Source: Ariolimax columbianus (lineage: Eukaryota > Mollusca > Gastropoda > Stylommatophora > Arionidae). From it: DNA of 64,000 nucleotides. This document shows, in pieces, positions 55,749 through 64,000 of the stretch. The notes below the pieces were generated by a model. The model had not been told where the DNA came from. It did not search any database and saw only the letters and a program-made list of their open reading frames with translations. A program made the translations under genes and the position numbers. The stretch spans positions 27,880,411 to 27,944,410 of the forward strand of contig JAVGWX010000025.1 in NCBI GenBank assembly GCA_036924085.1, in the 5' to 3' direction. The first letter of the stretch is position 1. Each line of letters begins with the position of its first letter.

Positions 55749-56733
55749 CAAGGGGCTTGTCATAATTCTTGACCCTGAACATGAAGGAGTAGAAGGAGAA
55801 AGTTGACATTTGGCACAGTGATTATTCCTTCTCAATGTAGCCACCACCTGAATTTATACATTTCTGCCATCACTCCGTGACCCTGAAAAAACCTTTGGAA
55901 TAAAGTAACCTATTTTTCATACTAGACGAGTTATCACAAGCCAGTTATCACAAGCCAGTTATCACAAACCAGTTGTCACATCTTCGTCACTGTCACAATG
56001 ATTTCCTTTCAGCTGTTTTTTAAGTTTTGGAAAAAGAAAAATCTGGGTCATAATGGTGAACTCAAGTCTCATCTACTGTCACCATGGTCGGCGACATGTT
56101 TTTTGACCAACACATTTTGAGCAACTGCCCACAGCAATCAATCCTCGTTTGTTTCTGTTCACATGTCAGCAGACGCGGGACCCAGCCGGCACACACTTTT
56201 CTCATGTTCAGTCTGTTGTGTAACATTCTAAAAACTTTCATTCAGTTTTGCTGACCTAGATATCTCTGCAATTGTCATTTTCCTATCCTGGTCAATGATT
56301 TTCTTGACTCTTGCAGCGTTTTCGTCGCTGCACTCTGAAGATGGTCCTCCTGATCTTGGAAGATCAGCAACATGGAAACGGGCACACTTTAACTGCCTAC
56401 ACCAGTTTTTGACAGAAGCATACGAAGGACAGAATTCCTCAAACACTGGTTCCATCTCCCTGTGTATTTCTGTAGGTGTTTTTCCCTGCAACATCACGAA
56501 TTTTATCAAAGTTCTGGCTTTTTATTTCTCCATTGTTCTGACAAACCATTAGAGTAGCAGATCCGGTCAATAAGGTGTGTTGCCCCATGCACCATACCGG
56601 GTAAACCCGCCGAGGAGGGGAATTCATACTTCTCAAGTCCAGTACAAATTGAATGAGCTACATGTGTGCCAAATGTCAACTTTCTCCTCCTACTCCTTCA
56701 TAGTCATTGTCAAGACTCGTGACAAGCCCCTTG
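55749..56733 (-). mobile_element. Mariner transposon M3, 985 bp, with ~70-bp inverted ends
   Basis: The ends match in inverse orientation over about 70 bp (55,749-55,818 and about 56,665-56,733; both read CAAGGGGCTTGTC at the outer edge). TA lies outside the left end, TC outside the right (mutated TA). The minus strand encodes RTLIKFVMLQGKTPTEIHRE, SYASVKNWCRQLK and DENAARVKKIIDQDRKMT, an HTH_48 head. After a break it gives VTVDETWVHHYDP, the second-Asp block. The centre is deleted, since mariners are usually about 1.3 kb with ~345 residues. It is non-autonomous. Confidence 0.85.
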
Positions 56734-56974
56734 TCTGGTTAGAGGGCCTGGTTGTCTGCTAACTTCATAGTTTCTGTCTGTTGTATCTCCCACATGTTGT
56801 ATCTCGCACAAGTTGTATTAAGCGTATTTATAAGATCTTGTAAGTCACTTTCATTTTCGTACATTCAACATCATCATCTGCGATATATAACTGCCTCAGT
56901 GACTCGTGATCTCCCCTTTTTGAAGTTGCCTTCAAGGTTTGCTTCTGTTATGTTACCCATCTACATAATGAATA

Positions 56975-59080
56975 GTAGTAATCCCCAGTGCTCCGCTGGG
57001 GTCAATGTGTACGACAAGGACACGAATAGCACCACTGCCCCACAGAGAGGATTCGTAATAGGCGACTAACTGTGTGACATGGTATAACACCGGCCGTTGT
57101 TAGGTTACTTGTTAATAGCAGCATAGATGGCGTATAGCAGATTGAGGGTCTACTTTGCTCTAGTGTTTGAGCCTATTAAGATGGACTCGCACATCAGTTA
57201 ATCACCCTTCATAGGGGAAAAAAAGCTGATCGAGCCTAGTCCACTAAGCGAGAAATCCTATGCCTGGCTACATCCAGCTCACGTCAGAGATAAGACCTAC
57301 ACAGGGGCTTATGGGACCTACACAGGGGCTTATGGGACCTACACAGGGGCTTATGGGCCTACACAGGGGCTTATGGGACCTACACAGGGGCCGATATGTA
57401 CCTACACAAGGGCTTATGGGACCTACACAGGGGCTTATGGGACCTACACAGGGGCTTATGGGACCTACACAGGGGCCGATATGGACCTACACAGGGGCTT
57501 ATGAGACATACACAGGGGCTTATGGGACATACACAGGGGCTTATGGGACCTACACAGGGGTTTATGGTACCTACACAGGGGCTTATGGGACCTACACAGG
57601 GGCCGATATGGACCTACACAGGGCATTATGGGACCTACACATGGGATTATGGGACCTACACATGGGCTTATGGGACCTACACAGGGGTTTATGGGACCTA
57701 CACAGCGGCTTATGGGACCTACACATGGATTAATGGTACCTACACAGGGGCCGAAATGGACCTACACATGGGCTTATAGGACCTACACAGGGGCTTATGT
57801 AACATACACAGGGGCTTATGTGACCTACACAGGGGCTTATGAGACCTACACAGGGGCCAATATGGACCTACACAGGGGCTTATGGGACCTACACAGGGGC
57901 GTATGGGACCTACACACGGGCTTATGGGACCTAAACAGGGGCTTATGGGACCTACACAGGGGCTTATGGGACCTACAGAGGGGTTTATGGGACCTACACA
58001 GCGGCTTAAGGGACCTGCACATGGGCTTATGGGACATACACAGGGGCCGATATGGACCTACACATGGGCTAATAGGACCTACACAGGGGCTTATGTGACC
58101 TACACAGGGGCTTATGTGACCTATACAGGGGCTTATGAGACCTACACAGCGGCTTATGGGACCTACACAGGGGCTAATGGGACGTAGACAGGGGCCGAAA
58201 TGGACCTACACAGGGGCCGATATGGACCTATTCAGGGGCTTATGGGACCTACACAGGGGCTTATAGGACCTACACAGGGGCTCATGCGACCTACACAGGG
58301 GCTTATGGGACCTACACAGGGGCCGATATGGACCTACACAGGGGCTTATGGGACCTACACAGGGGCTTATAGGACCTACACAGGGGCTCATGCGACCTAC
58401 ACAGGGGCTTATGGGACCTACACAGGAGCTTATGGGACCTACACAGGGGCCGATATTGACTTACACAGGGGCTTATGGGACCAATACAGTGGCTTATGGG
58501 ACCTACACAGGGGCGTATGGGACGTACACAGGGGCTTATAGGACCTACACAGGGGCTTATGCGACCTACACAGGGGCTTATGGGACCTACATAGGAGCTT
58601 ATGGGACTACACAGGGACCGATATTGACTTACACAGGGGCTTATGGGACCTACACAGTGGCTTATGGGACCTACACAGGGGCTTATGGGACCTACACAGG
58701 GGCTTATGGGACCTACACAGGGGCTTATGGGACCTACACAGGGGTATTTGGGACCTACACGGGGGCGTATGAGACCTTCACAGGGGCTTATGGGACCTAC
58801 ACAGGGGCCGATATGGACCTACACAGGTACTTACGGGACCTACACATGGACCGATATGGACCTACACAGGGGCCGATATGGACCTACACAGGGGCTGATA
58901 TGGACCTACACATGGCTTATGGAACCTACACAGGAGCTTATGGGACCTGCACAGGGGCTTATCGGACCTACACAGGGGCTTATGGGACCTACACAGGAGC
59001 TTATGGGACCTACACAGGGGCTTATGGGACCTACACAGGAGCTTATGCTCCCGTAGAAGTACAGGTCGACTATAACTAAG
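56975..59080 (+). repeat. Dispersed repeat U1, full copy expanded by an internal array
   Basis: The left flank has GGGGTCAATGTGTACGACAA, GGCGACTAACTGTGTGACAT, GCATAGATGGCGTATAGCAG and GGCTACATCCAGCTCACGTC. The right flank has TATGCTCCCGTAGAAGTACA then GGTCGAC. These are contiguous in the unexpanded copies at 19,540 and 28,190; here about 1.76 kb of 21-bp repeats separates them. Confidence 0.8.
57288..59045 (+). repeat. 21-bp tandem array inside U1
   Basis: About 84 units of GACCTACACAGGGGCTTATG plus G. A second form with GGGGCCGATATG recurs every 4-9 units. The unit resembles the single segment GACTTGCACATGGGCATCTG of unexpanded U1, which lies in the same position before GTAGAAGTACAGG. Period 21 keeps frames open on both strands for up to 243 codons. 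Confidence 0.95.
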
Positions 59081-59499
59081 TTAATTCACAACCTTGTCGG
59101 ACTCCTGTGGTTATTTCCATTGCTTCTGTATCACCTTATTCCGCTATGTATCACCTTCTTCCGCTATTTTTCACCTCTTTCCATTCTTTATCACCCTCTT
59201 TCGCTATTTATTCATCGTTTTCCTCATTAAGTTAAATGTGATTTTTTTTAAATAGACGAGAACATAAGGAAAGCGTAAGAATAACAAAGAAGTTTAAAAG
59301 AAAATTTACATAGAAAATTAGAGGCTGATACAAAGAATACATAAGGTTTACAAAGGCACTTAAAGGAAACAAAGAATTTTGGGAAACAATGCCGCTAGTC
59401 CAGACAGGCACAACATATTGACCAAGACATCGCGTCAGGGTCAGGCACAACACACTGACCAACAGCACAATCTATCTTCTATACAGAGTTTCCTATTGT
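59081..59499. other. Unassigned spacer
   Basis: A short ladder of TATCACCTTCTTCCGCTATT-like phrases (59,125-59,215), then AT-rich unique sequence. Nothing recognised. Confidence 0.35.
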
Positions 59500-59735
59500 T
59501 AAGGAAGCCTGGCCTACAAGATGTGGATGGACGTTATCCCTGTAGTAGTTAGCGTCACAGCAGATGAAGGCAACCATAGAACAGCCGCCTGGAGTACCCC
59601 ACTCCACCTTCATCAGCCCGCTCGGAATGTGAGGAAAGCTACTACAACCCGCCACTTAACGTCCTTTTCAGGGCGCACAAAAAAGTAAACTTCCTCATTA
59701 TGGGAATTCAACAACAACAACAACAACAGCAGAGA
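59500..59735 (+). repeat. Dispersed repeat U3, copy 4 (opposite orientation)
   Basis: CACTCCACCTTCATCAGCCC, GAGGAAAGCTACTACAACCC, CCACTTAACGTCCTTTTCAG and GCGCACAAAAAAGT, then a (CAA)n tail at 59,708-59,727. This copy shows the tail at the 3' end directly. Confidence 0.7.
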
Positions 59736-59904
59736 CAATTAAAGGACATTAGGATTACATGTTTTTGGGTTGTTTTTATTTTTACATTTTAAAATTCCTT
59801 TTTGCACATAATGATGATAACATATTTCAAGGGAAATAGTGTGTGCTGTGGGAGTGAACAGATGTGGAAAATCTCCCATGAGATGAAACCTTAGATGGTT
59901 AGAG

Positions 59905-60480
59905 GATGTTGTTGTTGTTGTTGTTGTTAAATGCACACAATGGGTAGATTTACTATTTTGTTCTCCCTAAAAAAAGGATGTTTAGTAGCGTTTATTGTTG
60001 TAGCTTTCCTGACATCCCGAGCGTGCTGATGAAGGTGGGCCGGGGTCCTCCAGGCGGTTGTGTTGTGCATGGCTTCGCCTGCGTGTCGACCACCGCTACG
60101 GGGATCACGTCGATCCCTCACCTCGTTAGCCAGGCTGCCGTGAAAACAGCCCGTTTCCAGGGAAGGCTACGAGGAAGCCGAGGTGAGGGTCTTGTCCAGT
60201 ATGTTTTGTCTGACCCTGACTAACATGTCTGATCAGTATATTTTGCCTGACCCTGACTAACATGTCTGATCAGTATATTTTGCCTGACCCTGACTAACAT
60301 GTCTGATCAGTATATTTTGCCTGACCCAGACTAACATGTCTGATCAGAATATTTTACCTGATCCTGACTAACATGTCTGATCAGAATATTTTACCTGATC
60401 CTGACTAACATGTCTGATCAGTATATTTTACCTGATCCTGACTAACATGTCTGATCAGTATATTTTACCTGACCAGGCGG
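59905..60480 (-). repeat. Dispersed repeat U3, copy 5 with ~37-bp ladder
   Basis: A (GTT)n run at 59,908, then CCCGAGCGTGCTGATGAAGG, GGATCACGTCGATCCCTCAC and about seven units of GACTAACATGTCTGATCAGT plus ATATTTTGCCTGACCCT. The ladder is longer and more regular than in the other copies. Confidence 0.75.
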
Positions 60481-60624
60481 TGTCTTGTTCCCCATGGTGG
60501 TAGGTAGACTCGGTGAGATGATTGGTGACGTCAGTTATAATGGTGTTACTGTAAATTAGTAAAGGGCTGTAAGATATATGTCAAGGCCGTGTGCGTACAC
60601 ATGTGCACATACCCATACTTTTAT

Positions 60625-61071
60625 GAGGCGTGTTCAAATGAAACCGGACCTAACTGCACCAAGCGAATACACGTGCATTGCGCATGATAATGTCACTGCT
60701 GGTATAATAAGCACATACCAACCGTCAAGTTTGCAAAATTTTATTATCATCCCACTCATAGTTTCCTCGGCAGACCGCTGTAAACATCAAAAGAGAGTGG
60801 ATCAGCGAGCGGTGATTCGTTTCTTAACATCTGAAGGATGTCGACCAGTTGACATTCATCGCAGAATGCAGGCTGTGTATGGTGACAAAAGTGTGGCGAA
60901 CGTAAGCTCCGGCGACGGTCCATCCGAATATCTGCATCAAGTTTGTCGATGGCATCTTCTGACGCAACAATATGCGCCTGACCTGGTCCCAGAAGATCTT
61001 TTATTAACTCGCGTCCTTCGTTAAACATCGTTGTCCAGTTCTTCACTGTTCTCTTCGACACACTTTTGTAA
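60625..61071. mobile_element. Foldback element FB5, right arm truncated
   Basis: Left terminus GAGGCGTGTTCAAATGAAAC after TTAT. The left arm encodes VDQRAVIRFLTSEGCRPVDI, HRRMQAVYGDKSV. The right arm (minus strand) encodes SKRTVKNWTTMFNEGRELIK, DLLGPGQAHIVASEDAID, so it preserves some of the parent transposase beyond the HTH. It ends at about 61,071 without a right terminus. Confidence 0.75.
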
Positions 61072-61286
61072 AACGTTAATCCTGTCGTTCACTTATACAC
61101 ACTTTCGGCCCTATGCCAGGGAACCAAATCTCGTCTAAACTGATCTCTATCCTTTGCCATTAAGTACCATGACGTTTCAAGGTTTTGTCGCAGACCATTC
61201 CTCTATCTCATTGGTCGACGTCAGCGTCTATGATTACAGGTGTATGGCTACTATGACGTCACTTCACGTGTCCATCTATAGACTAC

Positions 61287-61290
<4 letters not shown>

Positions 61291-61317
<27 letters not shown>

Positions 61318-61318
61318 T
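61291..61318 (+). repeat. (TA)n microsatellite
   Basis: About 14 TA dinucleotides in a row, directly before a LINE-a fragment. Confidence 0.9.
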
Positions 61319-61334
61319 GATATCGATTCTATAT

Positions 61335-61580
61335 TGGCTAGAAAATGCAAATAGTTTGGTCACATCAAGAGACACAATGGTCTCGAGAGAACGGTGATGG
61401 AAGGTATGGGGCCAGGCAAAAGAGGAAGGGGTAGTCCAAGAAGAAGATGGCACCAAGGAATGCCTGGCTATGACTGTGGCGGAGGCTGGACTTTTGGCAA
61501 GGGGACGAGTTTCTTTCAGACAGACTGTGATGGGAGCGACGTTTTATAAAGGACATGCTACATGATGATGATGATATATA
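61335..61580 (+). mobile_element. LINE-a C-terminus without array
   Basis: Encodes, with frame changes, GHIKRHNGLE-like sequence (LVTSRDTMVSRER in the displaced frame), PGKRGRGSPRRRWHQ, VAEAGLLARGRVSFRQTVMG, ATFYKG, then a GAT-rich tail. It corresponds to the flanks of the 84-bp array at 3.5-5.1 kb but keeps one copy of each block, so it represents the unexpanded form. Degraded. Confidence 0.7.
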
Positions 61581-61587
61581 TGTATGT

Positions 61588-61805
61588 GGGGATGGTATGG
61601 GCTAGTGATTAAGTGACACCGCTCACAACCAGAAGGTGCTGGGTTCGATCCCCATCACAGCACAGGTTGTTACCCCAGGGAAGCAAACCCTTAGAAACTG
61701 CAGGAGGAAGCAGACCCTTACATAAAATGCATGCTGAAGTCGGATGCACTGGGCCGACAGCGCAAAATAAAAACCACAGTGCAACGCAAATTTAAAAATA
61801 ATATA
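61588..61805 (+). mobile_element. tRNA-derived SINE A
   Basis: GGGGATGGTATGGGCTAGTG, GGGTTCGATCCCCATCACAG, AAGCAAACCCTTAGAAACTG, GAGGAAGCAGACCCTTACAT, CTGAAGTCGGATGCACTGGG, then AAATTTAAAAATAATATATA. It lies directly after the GAT tail of the LINE-a copy. Confidence 0.88.
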
Positions 61806-61892
61806 TATATAAATATATATCATCATAGGCGTCTCAGACTATGTAGACCATGCGCGTGGCACCCTGTGAGTTTTGTCCAGCTCTCTATCCTG

Positions 61893-62165
61893 TATAGAGA
61901 GCCGCATAGCGAAAAGGTTAACGCTCTAGCTTCGCATCTGAGTGGTCCTGGGTTCATTTCCCAGTTTAGATAGAAATATTTTTTTCAGACCGCAACGGCT
62001 TCCGGGTCTACCCAGCCTTAAATGGATACCGGTTCAGTCCGGGAAGTAAAACCGGCGAGAGAGAGGAGATGGCTACCGCCCTCATATAGCCGAGAATTTG
62101 AAATGTGATGTCGCTAACACCTCACTCCCCAACGGCAGTAATGCTATAGGTTACTTTACTTTACT
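61893..62165 (+). mobile_element. tRNA-derived SINE (type D) with CTTTA tail
   Basis: The head has CGCATAGCGAAAAGGTTAAC (A box region) and CTGGGTTCATTTCCCAG (B box region). A body follows with CTACCCAGCCTTAAATGGAT, AGTAAAACCGGCGAGAGAGA and CTCACTCCCCAACGGCAGTA, then TTACTTTACTTTACTTTTAC. Only copy in the window, but boxes, length and tail fit a SINE. Confidence 0.7.
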
Positions 62166-62184
62166 TTTACTCTTCTGTATTACG

Positions 62185-62790
62185 ACACTGTCTTCTATGC
62201 GAAGTCCCATCCGCTAGTGACAGCCCCTGCCACAGATCGTACAACCCTGCTCAGGAGACGGGCTTGCCTGGCTGTTCCTTGATCTCTACAGTCTTTCTCT
62301 TTTCTCTGCAGCCAGAACGCCTCTACGAGCGTCAGCAGCCACTATCACGTCCAACTGTGCAGCCAGAACGCCTCTACGAGCGTCAGCAGCCACTATCACG
62401 TCCAACTGTGCAGCCAGAACGCCTCTACGAGCGTCAGCAGCCACTATCACGTCCAACTCTGCAGCCAGAACGCCTCTACGAGCGTCAGCAGCCACTATCA
62501 CGTCCAACTCTGCAGCCAGAACGCCTCTACGAGCGTCAGCAGCCACTATCACGTCCAACTCTGCAGCCAGAACGCCTCTACGAGCGTCAGCAGCCACTAT
62601 CACGTCCAACTGACTGCCTCCGGACATCTCGATCCTGAACAATTGTTCCCCAGCCCTCAAATGGAGTGTGGCAGATCCTCATGTCCGTTTTTCATATGTC
62701 CTTGAACCGTAGTGTCGCCGGCCGATTATTCTAGCTCCAATGACCAGCTGTCTATAGAGGATATCCTTTGGCAGCCTCTCATCTTCCATG
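62185..62790 (-). mobile_element. LINE C-terminus with 51-bp array before its zinc knuckle (LINE-e)
   Basis: Minus strand: RLPKDIL, QLVIGARIIGR, RICHTPFEGWGTIVQDRDVR, RQSVG, then six 51-bp units, then EKR, ASPSPEQGCTICGRGCH and RMGL. W..xVQDRDxxR is the last conserved motif before the basic linker, and C-x2-C-G-R-x-C-H is the start of the terminal zinc finger of this LINE type. The array lies between the two. Stops occur in the LINE frame inside each unit. Confidence 0.75.
62305..62618 (+). repeat. 51-bp tandem array inside LINE-e
   Basis: Six units of CAGCCAGAACGCCTCTACGA, GCGTCAGCAGCCACTATCAC, GTCCAACTGTG; units differ only at CTGTG/CTCTG. Period 51 keeps a plus frame (PERLYERQQPLSRPT) and a minus frame (LDVIVAADARRGVLAA) open; neither is the LINE frame. 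Confidence 0.95.
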
Positions 62791-63084
62791 CCCTAAACAT
62801 CCCCTAACCTTCTGTTACCTCAATAGCGAGTTCATCCTGAGAGTGTTTCCTCGCTGTAAAATCACATTATGTGGCACTCCCTCTTGCCACACAATCCCCA
62901 AAATACGCCGTAGACACCTCATGTACACATACAATATACATACACATACGTACACATACATACACACACGTATAAGTATGTTGTTTGTTCATTGTTTCCG
63001 AAGAGGTCCACATTGTCATATGTCAATCTTGGAGTGGCTTCAGAGGTGGCTAATCAAACCTCAATCAAAGAGGTCCCCATTGTG

Positions 63085-63370
63085 TCAATCCTGGAGTGGG
63101 CACGTAAGTGACTGATCAAACCAATCCATTCCCGAAAGCGTCTGGCACACTGGGGGCAGAGAAACACTGTCAGGTGGGGGTAACTCGGCTCTTGCCTTTC
63201 GTGCTGTCTTTCTCCGTGCAGCTTCATTGATTCTTGTCTGCTCCTATGTGCTGTGCCAGCAGAGACTTTGTTACGCCCGGCAGGGCGACCAGCAGCAATA
63301 ATCTTCCAATTATCAGGGGCAATGCCGCAGTTCTTCGGTGAGGTTCTCAAAGTGTCACATACTCTCTCTC
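63085..63370 (-). mobile_element. LINE C-terminus with C2H2 finger, no array
   Basis: Minus strand: GIAPDNWKIIAAGRPAGRNK, VSAGTAHRSRQES, then FLCPQCARRFREWIGLISHL, RAHSR. The finger is a perfect C-x2-C-x12-H-x3-H, the terminal finger of RTE-like LINEs in many invertebrates. The D-R-x-x-W-R motif is mutated (AAGRPAGR). It shows the layout of the LINE-e tail without an array. Confidence 0.8.
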
Positions 63371-63390
63371 TCTCTCTCTCTCTCTCTCAC
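63361..63390 (+). repeat. (CT)n microsatellite
   Basis: About 14 CT dinucleotides immediately upstream of the LINE fragment on the opposite strand. Confidence 0.9.
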
Positions 63391-64000
63391 GCTCTCAAAC
63401 ACACAAACATATATATACGTACACACCGTTATTGTAAACGCTTACAGAAAATGAAAGAAATACATAAAGAATCCATACATGAGACAAAGAACACAGCTAT
63501 AAAGAATGGTATACTAGTAGATCGAAAGACAGACAACAATAGAGAGTTTATAGGGCAGAAATGAAATAAGAAAGACGGCATTATCCAGGAATTTAATGAC
63601 GGCAGGACAGGAAACCAGGACGCCAAAATCGGTGGGGCAAATGAACCAGATTGAGACTGGAAGTGAGCGCTTTCCTCTATCTGATTAGCTGGCTAATGTC
63701 ACGTGACGTCTGAGCTGTCGGCGAATCGTTGAAGCGGAAATTTGAGAGCGCAATGGACAGACCAGGCGAGGTTGTTCGGCGCGGACTATGTTATGGGGGG
63801 GGGGGGGGGGGGAGGCTTTTTATTAGCTTACGCGGGTAGTTCAGAATCAGGGTAAAGATAATATGTTTGTGTGTGGTCGATTGTCCGAGGGTTCATGCGT
63901 ACATCCATGCGTACATCCATCCATCTCTCTATTCGTCTATTTATCTATATATATCTACGTCTACTATATCTATCAATTTATCTATATATATCTACGTCTA
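63391..64000. other. Unassigned end of window
   Basis: No recognised gene. It contains a ~17-base G tract near 63,796 and (TCTA)-type simple sequence from about 63,890 to the end. Chance frames of 60-100 codons are not supported by any motif. Confidence 0.4.

Noticed and set aside
57260..59079. Gly/Tyr/Thr-rich repeat protein (GAYGTYT) resembling a structural or silk-like protein
   Set aside because: The 21-bp array is inside repeat U1, other frames are equally open, and unexpanded U1 copies have no ORF.
63391..63626. Overlapping ~100-codon plus and 65-codon minus frames as genes
   Set aside because: No recognisable motif, no supporting context, and mutual overlap on opposite strands.

Overview
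This window is non-coding eukaryotic DNA made almost entirely of repeats. No host protein-coding gene, rRNA or true tRNA gene could be recognised. The content is (i) tandem arrays, roughly 40-45% of the window by my estimate, (ii) decayed non-LTR retrotransposons (LINEs), (iii) tRNA-derived SINEs, (iv) mariner-type DNA transposons and foldback derivatives, and (v) three unclassified dispersed repeats, called U1, U2 and U3 here. The organism is an invertebrate animal. A mollusc, perhaps a gastropod, is my best guess from the mix of LINE C-termini, mariners with HTH_48-like heads and tRNA-SINEs, but nothing in the window proves it.

Layout. 0-5.3 kb: U1, LINE, mariner and U3 fragments, foldback element FB1, a U2 copy, and a LINE tail swollen by an 84-bp array. 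5.5-16.2 kb: a 30-bp array, then a 9.85-kb 35/39-bp satellite. 16.7-19.6 kb: a 44-bp array that has captured pieces of U1. 20-25 kb: U2, SINE, LINE, U1, a 42-bp array, FB2 and a 15-bp array. 25.1-29.8 kb: AT-rich 30-bp and 58-bp arrays, cut by an I-like LINE and followed by an inverted duplication. 29.8-31.6 kb: a CR1/L2-like LINE, then a LINE/U2/LINE nest with visible target duplications. 31.9-35.4 kb: an RNase H-bearing LINE containing two arrays and a SINE, followed by a 25-bp array. 35.4-39.7 kb: four LINE tails, three of them carrying arrays. 40-43.2 kb: AT-rich 26-bp and 15-bp arrays. 43.3-47.3 kb: one mariner split by nested SINE/U3 insertions, then FB3. 48-51.7 kb: a U2 array, a LINE and a mariner. 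52-56.7 kb: FB4, U3, SINEs, a LINE, U2 and a mariner with 70-bp inverted ends. 57-59.1 kb: a U1 copy with about 84 units of a 21-bp array. 59.5-63.4 kb: U3, FB5, LINEs and SINEs.

The most interesting pattern is that many arrays are not independent satellites. Their units are derived from the interior of the transposable element that surrounds them. Five LINE tails, one mariner tail, the RNase H LINE (twice), U1 and U2 each contain a private array, often just beside the last conserved D-R-x-x-W-R/K-like motif of the LINE ORF. Long open frames across these arrays follow from periods divisible by three and should not be read as genes.
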